Below, one piece after another: positions 42,700-50,452 of a stretch of DNA of 64,000 nucleotides. The notes beneath the pieces are model-generated. The model saw only the letters and a list, made by a program, of their open reading frames with translations. It made no database searches and was not told the origin of the DNA. The stretch comes from Collinsella sp. (lineage in GTDB: Bacteria; Actinomycetota; Coriobacteriia; Coriobacteriales; Coriobacteriaceae). The position numbers and the translations under genes are program-made. Location: the NCBI GenBank assembly GCA_019414645.1, contig DXLP01000002.1, forward strand, positions 48,291-112,290, given 5' to 3'. Positions within the stretch are counted from its first letter, which is position 1; each line of letters begins with the position of its first letter.

Positions 42700-42735
42700 G
42701 CGGGTCATCTCTTGCGGGAGATGGCCCGCCCTTTT
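42700..42735 (+). terminator. Terminator of the pst operon
   Basis: GCGGGTCATCTC / GAGATGGCCCGC hairpin followed by CCTTTT, about 57 bp after the pstB stop. Confidence 0.8.
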
Positions 42736-42752
42736 GCTCTGCGACCGAATCG

Positions 42753-42787
42753 ACCACCACAAAGGGTACAGGCACCTTCGTGGTGGT
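42753..42787. repeat. Palindromic repeat family D, copy 1
   Basis: ACCACCACAAAGG (42753-42765) is an inverted repeat of 42775-42787 with one mismatch. A second copy lies at 53763-53797. Here it is 60 bp upstream of the ABC-F gene. Confidence 0.65.
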
Positions 42788-42847
42788 TTGGGGTGGGGCT
42801 CGCTGCTATCATGGACAACGTTGAATTTCTACGAAGGAGCAGGGCAT

Positions 42848-44707
42848 ATGGCGATTCTTTTGGGATGCGATTCCGTCAGCCTAGAGTTTCCCACCAAGCA
42901 TATTTTCGATAGCGTGACGCTCGGCGTGGACGAGGGCGACCGTATTGGTATTGTCGGCAAAAACGGCGACGGCAAGTCGACGCTGCTGAGCGTGCTCGCC
43001 GGCACGCTGGAGCCCGACGACGGCCGCGTGACGCACCGCCGCGACACCACGATCGGATTGCTCGGCCAAAAGGACAACCTGGTCGATACCGACACCGTGC
43101 ATCATGCCGTCGTGGGCGACACGCCCGAGTATGAGTGGGCGTCGAGTCCGCGTACGCGCCAGATCCTCGCCGGCCTCATCAGCGATGTACCCTGGGAGGG
43201 CATGGTGGGCGAGCTCTCGGGCGGTCAGCGCCGTCGCGTGGACCTCGCGCGCCTGCTGATCGGCGACTACGATGTGCTCATGCTCGACGAGCCCACCAAC
43301 CACCTGGACATGCGCACCATCAACTGGCTTGCGCGTCACTTAAAGGCCCGCTGGCAGCGCGGCCAGGGCGCCATGCTCGTGGTCACGCACGACCGCTGGT
43401 TCTTGGACGAGGTCTGCACCAGCATGTGGGAGGTCCACGACGGCCAGGTAGATCCCTTCGAGGGCGGCTACTCGGCATATATCCTGCAGCGCGTGGAGCG
43501 CGACCGCATGGCCGCCGTTACCGAGGAGCGCCGTCGCAACATGGCGCGCAAGGAGCTCGCGTGGCTGAGCCGCGGTGCCCAGGCTCGTTCCACCAAACCC
43601 AAGTTTCGGGTGGATGCCGCTCGCGAGCTGATCGCCGACGTGCCGCCCGTACGTGACGAGCTGGAGCTCAAGCGCCTGGCCGTGAGCCGCCTGGGCAAGC
43701 AGGTTATCGATGTAGTCGACGTGGACGCCGGCTATGCGGATGCCGATGGCACGTCCAAACAGGTGCTCACCGATGTGACCTGGCTCATTGGTGCGGGTGA
43801 CCGCTATGGTCTTTTAGGTGAGAACGGCGCCGGCAAGTCCACGCTGCTCGACGTGATTCAGGGCAAGATCGCGCCCCTGCGCGGCCGCGTGAAGATCGGC
43901 CAGACGGTGCGCTTTGGCGTGCTGTCGCAGCAGCTCGAGGAGCTCGAGCCCTACATGGGTGACACGATCCGCGAGGTGCTCGGCAACTATAAGAAGTACT
44001 ACGTCATCGACGGCAAGGAGACTTCGCCCGAGAAGCTCTGCGAGCGTCTGGGCTTTACGACGCAGCAGCTCTGGAGCCGCATCGGTGACCTTTCGGGCGG
44101 CCAGCGCCGTCGCCTGTCGCTGCTGCTGACGATCCTGGACGAGCCCAACGTGCTTATCTTGGACGAGCCGGGCAACGACCTCGATACCGACATGCTGGCG
44201 ATTGTCGAGGACCTGCTCGACGGCTGGCCGGGCACGCTGATCCTGGTGACGCACGACCGCTTCTTGATGGAGCGCGTGACCGACCAGCAGTGGGCACTGC
44301 TCGACGGTCACCTGACGCATATGCCCGGCGGCGTGGACCAGTACCTGCGCCTGTGCAACGCCACGGCCGAGGGCGAGCCCGTGGGCGCACCGAGTGCCAA
44401 GACCGGCACGTTCGACACCGGCGCCGCAGCGGTTGCGGCCGAAAAGCCCAAGACGAGCGGGCAGCCCAACGGTCTTTCCAACGCCGAGCGCCAGAAGCTC
44501 CGCCGCGAGGTGAGCTCGCTCGAGCGCAAGATGGAGACGCAGCGCGCTCGCGTGGAGGAGGCCGAGGCTGCGATGGCGCAGGTCGACCCCACCAATTACA
44601 CGGCGCTGGGCGAGCAGCAGGCAAAGATCGACGAGGCCCACGCCGCCATGGACGAGCTGGAGATGGCGTGGCTCGAGGTGAGCGAAAAGCTCGAGGGCGA
44701 GGAGTAG
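42848..44707 (+). CDS. ABC-F family ATPase (Uup-like ribosome-associated protein)
   Basis: 619 residues from ATG 42848 (AAGGAG eight bases upstream). Two ABC domains without membrane segments: first Walker A VGKNGDGKST, signature ELSGGQRRRVDLARLL, Walker B MLDEPTNHLDM; second Walker A LGENGAGKST, signature DLSGGQRRRLSLLL, Walker B ILDEPGNDLDT. The interdomain P-site linker and a C-terminal ~70-residue coiled coil (KLRREVSSLERKMETQRARV...) fit Uup, which binds DNA or the ribosome. Some ABC-F proteins give antibiotic resistance by ribosome protection, but nothing marks this as one. A family D hairpin lies in its leader. A HAD phosphatase gene follows after 6 bp. Confidence 0.92.
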   Translation: MAILLGCDSVSLEFPTKHIFDSVTLGVDEGDRIGIVGKNGDGKSTLLSVLAGTLEPDDGRVTHRRDTTIGLLGQKDNLVDTDTVHHAVVGDTPEYEWASSPRTRQILAGLISDVPWEGMVGELSGGQRRRVDLARLLIGDYDVLMLDEPTNHLDMRTINWLARHLKARWQRGQGAMLVVTHDRWFLDEVCTSMWEVHDGQVDPFEGGYSAYILQRVERDRMAAVTEERRRNMARKELAWLSRGAQARSTKPKFRVDAARELIADVPPVRDELELKRLAVSRLGKQVIDVVDVDAGYADADGTSKQVLTDVTWLIGAGDRYGLLGENGAGKSTLLDVIQGKIAPLRGRVKIGQTVRFGVLSQQLEELEPYMGDTIREVLGNYKKYYVIDGKETSPEKLCERLGFTTQQLWSRIGDLSGGQRRRLSLLLTILDEPNVLILDEPGNDLDTDMLAIVEDLLDGWPGTLILVTHDRFLMERVTDQQWALLDGHLTHMPGGVDQYLRLCNATAEGEPVGAPSAKTGTFDTGAAAVAAEKPKTSGQPNGLSNAERQKLRREVSSLERKMETQRARVEEAEAAMAQVDPTNYTALGEQQAKIDEAHAAMDELEMAWLEVSEKLEGEE

Positions 44708-44713
44708 ACGAGG

Positions 44714-45484
44714 ATGATCAAAGCCGCGTTTTTCGATATCGACGGCACGCTGCTGAGCTTTAAGACCCATCGGATTCCGGTGTCGGCGCAGCAGGTGCTC
44801 GACAGCTTTCACGAGCAGGGGATCGCATGCGTGATTGCTACGGGTCGCCCGACCTACCAGATGCCCGATTGGCTGTTCGACTTGGGTTGGGATGCGTACA
44901 TCACGCTTTCGGGTCAGCACTGTTTTGATGCCAAGGGCGTTTACCGCAGCTGTCCGATCGATCCGGACGACGTCGCGGTGATTGTGGACCAGGTGGCTCA
45001 GGGGTGCTACGACTCGCTGTGCATGCAGGGCGAGAACTCGTTTGTGAACCGTCTGTCCGAGCGCGTGGTGACGGCCGGCAGCAACGCGGGAATCGTCTAC
45101 CACGAGGAACCGTTTGAGCATGCCTTCGATGCGCCGGTCTACCAGTTCTGCGCCTTTGTGGACCCTGCCGACGAACATATCGTGACCGACGCGGTGTCGC
45201 ATTCTCTCACTACGCGCTGGTGTGATTTGTTCTGCGACATTATCCCTGCCAACGGCGGTAAGGACCTGGGTGTCGCGGCGACGCTGGAACGCCTGGGTGT
45301 CGACGCGAGCGAGGCGATTGCCTTTGGCGACGGCGAGAACGACCTGTCGATGTTCTCGGCCGTGGGCACAAGTGTGGCAATGGGCAACGCGCAGGCGACC
45401 GTGAAGGCCGCAGCGACCTACGTAACGACCGCCGTGGATGACGACGGCATCTACAACGCCGCGAAGCACTTTGGCCTCGTGTAG
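44714..45484 (+). CDS. HAD-superfamily hydrolase, Cof type
   Basis: 256 residues. Motif I is AAFFDIDGTLLSF, motif II VIATGRPTYQM, and motif IV is AIAFGDGENDLSMFSAVGTSVAMGNA with the terminal TTAVDDDGIYNA, all typical of the Cof/YidA type IIB sugar-phosphate phosphatases. The C2 cap lies between ~80 and ~185. It is cytosolic and needs Mg2+. It follows the ABC-F gene with a 6-bp gap, so the pair is one transcript. The substrate is unknown. Confidence 0.92.
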   Translation: MIKAAFFDIDGTLLSFKTHRIPVSAQQVLDSFHEQGIACVIATGRPTYQMPDWLFDLGWDAYITLSGQHCFDAKGVYRSCPIDPDDVAVIVDQVAQGCYDSLCMQGENSFVNRLSERVVTAGSNAGIVYHEEPFEHAFDAPVYQFCAFVDPADEHIVTDAVSHSLTTRWCDLFCDIIPANGGKDLGVAATLERLGVDASEAIAFGDGENDLSMFSAVGTSVAMGNAQATVKAAATYVTTAVDDDGIYNAAKHFGLV

Positions 45485-45490
45485 CTGCGA

Positions 45491-45541
45491 CCCGGCACTT
45501 GGGGACGCTCCTTATCTGCCGGCAGCTGGGGACACTCCTTG
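45491..45541. repeat. Repeat family H, copy 2
   Basis: The stretch CCGGCACTTGGGGAC...TGCCGGCAG...GGGACACTCCTT aligns over ~50 bp with 33016-33069. Here the first palindrome keeps the CCGGCA/TGCCGG ends but its inner arm is mutated. Confidence 0.6.
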
Positions 45542-45588
45542 CGGGGCGTTCCCATTTTTGTTTTCGTCCCGCACGTTTTGTGAAACGC

Positions 45589-45669
45589 GGCTAACTTTTT
45601 GGTCAATGCAGTAAGACATGGTCAACTTTTGCGGTAAAGTAAGCCAAGGAAAGTATCCAAAGGCTAACT
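45589..45669 (+). promoter_or_regulatory. Paired GGCTAACT half-sites upstream of the DtxR-family regulator
   Basis: GGCTAACT occurs at 45589-45596 and 45662-45669, and TGGTCAA twice between them. GGCTAAC resembles half of a DtxR/IdeR box (the palindrome around TTAGGTTAG), so autoregulation by the downstream gene product is possible. This is weak evidence. Confidence 0.3.
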
Positions 45670-45693
45670 AGCAATCATCGCGAAAGGCGGCCC

Positions 45694-46071
45694 ATGGCCC
45701 TACGTGAATCCGGAGAAGACTATCTCGAATCGATCTACGTTCTGTCGCAGCGCCAAGGCACGGTGCGCTCAATCGACGTCGCCGAATACCTTGGCGTAAC
45801 CAAGGCAAGCGTCTCCAAGGCCATGGCGACGCTGGAAAGCAACGGCTATGTCGAAATGGGCAAGCGCGATGTGCACCTGACGGAGCGAGGGCTTGAGGTC
45901 GCCCGCCAAATGTGGGAGCGTCACTGCTTTTTTGTAGAGCTGCTCGAGGAAGCAGGCGTTTCGGCAGAGGTTGCCTCGCAAGAAGGTTGCCACATGGAGC
46001 ATTGCCTGAGCGAGGAGAGCTTCGAGAAGTTGAGGGCGATGTTGAGCCGGGGCAGCGACAGGGACCAGTAG
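45694..46071 (+). CDS. DtxR/MntR family metal-dependent transcriptional regulator
   Basis: 125 residues, matching the short two-domain (winged helix plus dimerisation) members. The HTH is AEYLGVTKASVSKAMATLESNGYV, followed by the wing VHLTERGLEVARQMWERH; the metal-site helices include EEAGVSAEVASQEGCHMEHCLSEE with the Glu/His/Cys-type ligands of this family (HxxEHxLS variant). It represses metal-uptake or related genes when bound to Fe2+ or Mn2+. It stands alone. A DtxR-like box at 53012-53030 upstream of a nitroreductase is a potential target. Confidence 0.9.
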   Translation: MALRESGEDYLESIYVLSQRQGTVRSIDVAEYLGVTKASVSKAMATLESNGYVEMGKRDVHLTERGLEVARQMWERHCFFVELLEEAGVSAEVASQEGCHMEHCLSEESFEKLRAMLSRGSDRDQ

Positions 46072-46149
46072 CCCCGCCAACCAAATCCAACTCAGACAAG
46101 GAACCCCGCCAGCAAGCGATGCCCAAGAACCGCCAGCAACGTCACCGCA

Positions 46150-46280
46150 GGCCGGGGCCGGACTTGGTTTTTGAAAACACTCCGCAGACCAGAAGCGCCC
46201 CCGTTCGTAGCTCCGAAGGAGCAGAACGGGGGCGCTTCATTGGTCGAGGACGTTTTCAAAAACCAAGCCCGGTCCCGGCC
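46150..46280. repeat. 131-bp triple-nested palindrome
   Basis: Outer arms 46150-46178 and 46252-46280 pair at 27 of 29 positions; middle arms 46187-46206 and 46224-46245 pair fully apart from a two-base bulge; and a small GCTCC-gaa-GGAGC hairpin closes the top. It lies between the regulator and the convergent ATPase gene, ending only 17 bp before the ATPase stop. It may terminate both genes, but its size is well beyond that of ordinary terminators. Confidence 0.75.
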
Positions 46281-46296
46281 GGAGGGACCACAGGCG

Positions 46297-48249
46297 CTAC
46301 AGGTTCTTGACACCCATCGCGCGCATGGCGTTCAGGATAGCGATGATCGCCACGCCTACGTCGCCAAAGACGGCAAGCCACATATTGGCGATACCCAGCG
46401 CTGCCAGCACAAGGATCAGCAGCTTAATGCCCAGCGCAAAGATTATGTTCTGCCAAACAATCGACATGGTCTTGCGCGCCACGCGGATCGCGCGGGAAAT
46501 GTTGGACGGCTTGTCGTCCATCAGCACCACGTCGGCGGCCTCGATCGCGGCGTCGGAGCCCATGGCGCCCATGGCAATGCCCACATCGGCGCGCGTAAGC
46601 ACAGGAGCGTCGTTGATACCGTCGCCGACAAAGGCGAGCTTGCCCTTGCCACTTTCGGCCGCGAGTAGCGCCTCAACGCGCTCGACCTTGTCGCCCGGCA
46701 GGAGCTGCGCGTGGAACTCGTCGAGACCGAGTTGCTTGGCCACAGACGCTGCAACCTCCTCGCGGTCGCCCGTGAGCATGACGGTGCGGTTGATACCGGC
46801 GGCATGCAGGTCGCGAATCGTTTGCTCCGCATCGGCCTTGACGGTGTCTGCAATCACGATGTGGCCGGCGTACACGCCGTCAACGAGCACGTGGAGGATC
46901 GTGCCGACAACCTCACAGTCCGGTGCTTCAACGCCGGCCGCGGCGAGCATCTTGGCGTTGCCAACGACGACGTGCTTGCCGTCGATGGTTGCCGTCACGC
47001 CGTGGCCCGCGTCGTTGGCGGAGTCGCTCACGCGCTTGGGGTCGACCTCGCCCTGGTAGGCGTCGCGCACGGACTGCGCGATGGGGTGATCGGAGAACGA
47101 CTCAGCAAGGGCTGCGACTTCGAGCAGCGACTGCTCGGTATAGCCAGCCTCGGGGTGCACCGCGACGACTGAGAACGTGCCGTTGGTGAGGGTGCCCGTT
47201 TTGTCGAAGACGATGGTGTCCACGTCGGCGAGCGTCTCGAGGTAGTTGGAGCCCTTGATGAGAACGCCCAGCTTGGACGCGCCGCCGATGCCGCCAAAGA
47301 AACTCAACGGTACGCTGATCACGAGGGCGCACGGGCAGCTGACGACCAGGAAGGTCAGGCCGCGCAGGATCCAATCGGACCAAGCGCCAGTCACCAGGCC
47401 GCCGCCAAGCGCGAGCACCGCGGCAGCGCCAGTGACGGCGGGGGTGTAGACGCGGGCAAAGCGCGTGATGAAGTTCTCGGTGCGCGCCTTCTTTTCGCTG
47501 GCATTCTCCACGAGCTCCAGAACACGCGCGACGGTTGACTCGCCAAAGGGCTTGGTGGTGCGCACGTGGATGAGGCCCGTCATGTTGATGCAACCGCTGA
47601 TGATATCGTCGCCGGTCTTGGCCGGGCGGGGGACCGACTCGCCCGTGAGTGCGGCGGTGTCGAGCTGGGTTTCGCCCTCGACGATGACGCCGTCGATAGG
47701 CACGCGCTCGCCGGGCTTGACAACGATCACGGTGCCGACGGCGATGTCATCGGGAAAGACCTGTTCGAGTGTGCCGTCGGCTTGCTCGACGTTAGCGTAG
47801 TCGGGCGCGATGTCCATCATGGCACTGATCGACTTGCGGCTCTTGCCCACGGCGTATGCCTGGAACAACTCGCCGACCTGGTAGAACAGCATGACAGCGG
47901 CGCCTTCGGCCATGTGCGGGTCGGTGTCGGGGAAGAGCACCATGACAAACGCGCCGATGGTCGCGACGGCCATGAGGAAGCTCTCGTCGAAGGCCTTGCC
48001 GCGGCGGATGTTATTGAATGCCTTTTGCAGTACGTCGTAGCCGGCAATCAAAAACGGCACGAGGAACAGCATAAAGCTGGCGTAGATATCGCCCGGGGTG
48101 CCGAATGCGGCGGTGAGGGTGCCGAGCTCATCGAGGGCGTACACCACGGCAAAAATGCCCAGTGCTACCAGGATGCGGTTGCGCTTATGCTCAAGGGACT
48201 CTTTCTTCTTGCGCTTCTTCTTTTTCTTTTTGGGATCGGCGGTTGCCAT
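46297..48249 (-). CDS. Heavy-metal-translocating P-type ATPase (Zn/Cd exporter type)
   Basis: 650 residues. A lysine-rich N-terminus (KKKKKKRKKK) replaces an HMA domain; the HMA protein is encoded separately just upstream. The P1B features are: CPC in membrane helix six (VVSCPCALVISVPL), phosphorylation motif DKTGTLTNGT, the TGES actuator motif, the SFSDHPIA histidine motif and the hinge GDGINDAPVLTRADVGIAMG. These fit Zn/Cd/Pb-exporting P1B-2 pumps. The gene is third after a SmtB/CzrA-like sensor and the chaperone, and a TATGAAC-N4-GCTCATATA site lies ~25 bp upstream of its start. Zinc as the main ion is inferred from the sensor. Confidence 0.93.
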   Translation of the reverse strand: MATADPKKKKKKRKKKESLEHKRNRILVALGIFAVVYALDELGTLTAAFGTPGDIYASFMLFLVPFLIAGYDVLQKAFNNIRRGKAFDESFLMAVATIGAFVMVLFPDTDPHMAEGAAVMLFYQVGELFQAYAVGKSRKSISAMMDIAPDYANVEQADGTLEQVFPDDIAVGTVIVVKPGERVPIDGVIVEGETQLDTAALTGESVPRPAKTGDDIISGCINMTGLIHVRTTKPFGESTVARVLELVENASEKKARTENFITRFARVYTPAVTGAAAVLALGGGLVTGAWSDWILRGLTFLVVSCPCALVISVPLSFFGGIGGASKLGVLIKGSNYLETLADVDTIVFDKTGTLTNGTFSVVAVHPEAGYTEQSLLEVAALAESFSDHPIAQSVRDAYQGEVDPKRVSDSANDAGHGVTATIDGKHVVVGNAKMLAAAGVEAPDCEVVGTILHVLVDGVYAGHIVIADTVKADAEQTIRDLHAAGINRTVMLTGDREEVAASVAKQLGLDEFHAQLLPGDKVERVEALLAAESGKGKLAFVGDGINDAPVLTRADVGIAMGAMGSDAAIEAADVVLMDDKPSNISRAIRVARKTMSIVWQNIIFALGIKLLILVLAALGIANMWLAVFGDVGVAIIAILNAMRAMGVKNL

Positions 48250-48272
48250 GATTCAAACCTCCCATTTGAGTG

Positions 48273-48292
48273 TATGAACACCCGCTCATATA
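48273..48292 (-). promoter_or_regulatory. ArsR/SmtB operator, site 1
   Basis: TATGAACACCCGCTCATATA, an imperfect inverted repeat. The same TATGAAC-N4-GCTCATATA pattern occurs twice upstream of the ArsR gene (49014-49033 and, in the other orientation, 49047-49066). This copy lies just upstream of the ATPase gene, suggesting that the pump has its own regulated promoter. Confidence 0.75.
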
Positions 48293-48348
48293 ATTTCGCG
48301 AGCAAAGGCCGCGGCAAGCGCGGCCTCGCAGGTCAACGTATGCGCGGG

Positions 48349-48567
48349 TTAGAGAATGATCTCGCAGTCCGGCTCGGCGTCGGCGGTGAACTCCACGACG
48401 CGGTCGAGGACCTCTTCGAACTCGGCGTCGTCGGCCTCGAGCGTCAGCTTTTGTGTCATAAAGTTGACCGAAACGGATTTGACGCCCTCGAGCTTGGCAA
48501 GTTCGTCCTGAAGTTTGCGCGCGCAGTTGGCGCAGTCGATCTCGTCGAGCTTGAACTGCTTTTTCAT
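48349..48567 (-). CDS. HMA-domain metal-binding protein (metallochaperone)
   Basis: 72 residues from ATG 48567 (AAAGGA upstream; a longer frame to 48639 lacks a site). It is a single heavy-metal-associated domain: the metal motif is IDCANCARKL (CxxC), followed by the beta-alpha-beta-beta-alpha-beta pattern VKSVSVNFMTQKLTLEA. The acidic tail (DAEPDCEIIL) adds another cysteine. It probably hands metal to the ATPase, standing in for the missing N-terminal HMA domain of that protein. The two genes are 99 bp apart on the same strand. Confidence 0.92.
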   Translation of the reverse strand: MKKQFKLDEIDCANCARKLQDELAKLEGVKSVSVNFMTQKLTLEADDAEFEEVLDRVVEFTADAEPDCEIIL

Positions 48568-48629
48568 GGTGGGTCCTTTCCCTGTTTTTGCGGCTTGGGT
48601 GCAGGCCGCGCTGGTACCGTGGTTGGTCG

Positions 48630-48998
48630 CTATTCGCATATGTGGCTCATGCCTTGGTTGAGCATGGTATAGACATGGTCGTCGGCAAGCGAGTAGAGGA
48701 TATTGCGCCCGTCGCGGCGGAATTTAACCAGGTGCGACTGCTTGAGCGTGCGCAGCTGGTGCGACACCGCAGACTGCGAGGTCGTGGTCGCTTCGGCGAT
48801 GTCTGCCACGCAGAGTTCGCGGCCCATGAGGGCGTAGAGGATCTTGATACGCGTGGTGTCGCTGAAGACCTTGAACAGGTCGGCGAGGTCGTACAGCAGC
48901 TCCTCGTCGGGAAGGTCCTCGGGCGAGCAGGTGGTGGGGACGTCGGGCACGATGGTGGTGTCGATGCCGGACTCTATTTCATCAGCGTGATCGCTCAT
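48630..48998 (-). CDS. ArsR/SmtB family zinc-sensing repressor
   Basis: 122 residues. The winged-helix HTH is LCVADIAEATTTSQSAVSHQLRTLKQSHLV. The C-terminal helix has the spacing D-x-H-x10-H-x2-E (DDHVYTMLNQGMSHICE), exactly the alpha-5 zinc site of SmtB/CzrA. An additional N-terminal cysteine (TTCSPED) could form a CadC-like alpha-3N site, but no CVC is present, so Zn or Co is more likely than Cd or Pb. The apo-protein should repress its own operon and the ATPase at the TATGAAC-N4-GCTCATATA sites; metal binding releases it. Confidence 0.95.
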   Translation of the reverse strand: MSDHADEIESGIDTTIVPDVPTTCSPEDLPDEELLYDLADLFKVFSDTTRIKILYALMGRELCVADIAEATTTSQSAVSHQLRTLKQSHLVKFRRDGRNILYSLADDHVYTMLNQGMSHICE

Positions 48999-49013
48999 TG
49001 CAATATCCTTTCA

Positions 49014-49066
49014 TATGAACATGCGCTCATATAACTTACTTCCGAGTATATGAGCGTAAGTTCATA
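49014..49066 (-). promoter_or_regulatory. ArsR/SmtB operator sites 2 and 3
   Basis: Site 2 (49014-49033) reads TATGAACATGCGCTCATATA; site 3 (49047-49066) is the same pattern in inverse orientation, with TTAC as its spacer. They lie in the promoter region 16-68 bp upstream of the ArsR start and are nearly symmetrical about 49040. Confidence 0.8.
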
Positions 49067-49311
49067 TGTCAATATAATTCGCGAATTTTTTGCTATCGAA
49101 TGCCCTGGTGGCGGCTAAAGGCATCGATGATCGCGGATAAGGCCGCCGATGCCAACGTGGGTACCCTGGCGACGTGCAAAAATGGGCCGATATCCACTTG
49201 GATATCGGCCCGCATTGCGTCGCTTGAGAGGGGCGTCTCGGCGTGTCGCTATTGCGTGGGGCGCTATCGTCTGGCGAGTATCGCTCGCGAATGGCGCCTC
49301 TGCTTGGCAAT
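49067..49311. other. Intergenic region with terminator
   Basis: Contains the exonuclease terminator at 49184-49211 and otherwise no feature. Short open stretches here have no ribosome binding site. Confidence 0.5.
49184..49211 (-). terminator. Terminator of the exonuclease gene
   Basis: GGGCCGATATCC / GGATATCGGCCC hairpin with an ACTT loop; on the minus strand ATTTTT follows. Confidence 0.8.
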
Positions 49312-50280
49312 CTACTTGGCAAATAGGTTCTTGAGGTTGAACTCGGCCTGGACGGTACGGAGCATGAGGTCGGTGTCGTCGAGGCCCAGGTGCTGTTCGT
49401 TGGCGTCGGCGGCGAGGGTGCCGCGACGGCGTGCCCAGTTCTCGAGCGCGGCGGGCGCGGACTCGCGGGGGAGCGAGCGCACATCGGCATCCAGGCTGCG
49501 GCAGATCTGGCGCGAGTCGATGACGATAATCTTGCCGGCGCGGCGTGCCTCGGCGTAGCCGTCCAGGTGGATCTTGAACCAGCTGTCCTCAAAGGCGGCG
49601 TTGTGCGCCATGTACGGGTACTTCTTCATAAGCTTGAGCAGCTGCTTTTGCAGCTCTTTGTTCTCGCGGAAGGGCGTTTTGCCGTCGATGTCGTCCCAGG
49701 TGATGTGGTGGATATTCGACAACGGCACATCCTCGCCGCGGTAGATATCGGGCAGGCCGCAGTAGTGCGCCTCGGCGTCGTGCGGGACGGCGTCGCTGGT
49801 GAGGTCCATGATCTCCCAACCCACGTTGATGATGTAGCCGCGCTCGGGTGCACGGCCGGTGGTCTCGATGTCGATGCCGAGCACCGTGCCCTGAATGGGC
49901 TTGCGGGCGTAGGCGACGCCGAGCGCGTCGCGGTCGCCGCGGATCTCGCGCATGACGGACGCGGCGGTGCGCTTTTGCATCTTGCCGATGGCGGCGCAGG
50001 TGTCGGCGTCGGACAGGCCGCGCGAAAGCGTTGCGGGCGTCACGTTGCGCAGGCGCGCTTCGCCAATCTGGTCGCACAGGTCGCGGTTGCGGTCGGCCAG
50101 GTCGCGCACGGTGGCAAAGTCGAAGCCGGGGTCGTCCTCGGCGGTAAAGTACTCGGTCTCGAGCACCTTGAGGGCCTCTTCGCCTTTCTGACGCTCGGAT
50201 TCCATGGCACCGTGATCGCCATAGATAAACATGGGGATAAACGGTTGGCGCTCGTATTCGAGTGCTTGCGAAACGTTCAT
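49312..50280 (-). CDS. DnaQ-like DEDDh 3'-5' exonuclease family protein
   Basis: 322 residues. The exonuclease domain begins near residue 133: Exo I GTVLGIDIETTG, Exo II MAHNAAFEDSWFK, and Exo III HLGLDDTDLM with the DEDDh histidine. The first ~130 residues are helical and acidic, and of unknown role (KMQKRTAASVMREIRGDRDA). The exonuclease domain resembles stand-alone DnaQ homologues that trim DNA or RNA. It is not the replicative epsilon subunit by layout. It stands alone. Confidence 0.85.
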   Translation of the reverse strand: MNVSQALEYERQPFIPMFIYGDHGAMESERQKGEEALKVLETEYFTAEDDPGFDFATVRDLADRNRDLCDQIGEARLRNVTPATLSRGLSDADTCAAIGKMQKRTAASVMREIRGDRDALGVAYARKPIQGTVLGIDIETTGRAPERGYIINVGWEIMDLTSDAVPHDAEAHYCGLPDIYRGEDVPLSNIHHITWDDIDGKTPFRENKELQKQLLKLMKKYPYMAHNAAFEDSWFKIHLDGYAEARRAGKIIVIDSRQICRSLDADVRSLPRESAPAALENWARRRGTLAADANEQHLGLDDTDLMLRTVQAEFNLKNLFAK

Positions 50281-50374
50281 ATAGCTGCTCCTTGGACGGG
50301 CCGCGTTGTGCGGCTCGGGTTTATCGAGTTATGGCGAGATGATAGTTTACCATGGGCAACTATTGGCATCGCGC

Positions 50375-50420
50375 CTAGGACAATTACAATACCCTAGTTG
50401 ACCGCTAGGACTTTTACAAT
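50375..50420 (+). promoter_or_regulatory. Direct repeat upstream of the metal exporter (possible operator)
   Basis: CTAGGACAATTACAAT (50375-50390) and CTAGGACTTTTACAAT (50405-50420) match at 14 of 16 positions, with 30-bp periodicity (about three helical turns), 33 bp before the exporter start codon. Each ends in TACAAT, a possible -10 box. Confidence 0.45.
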
Positions 50421-50452
50421 GCTGCCGAAAGACACGAAAGGTTCCATCCGTC

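Noticed and set aside
43814..45469. 551-codon minus-strand frame across the ABC-F and HAD genes
   Set aside because: It crosses two genes with intact Walker and HAD motifs; the product is His/Arg/Leu-rich with no family likeness.
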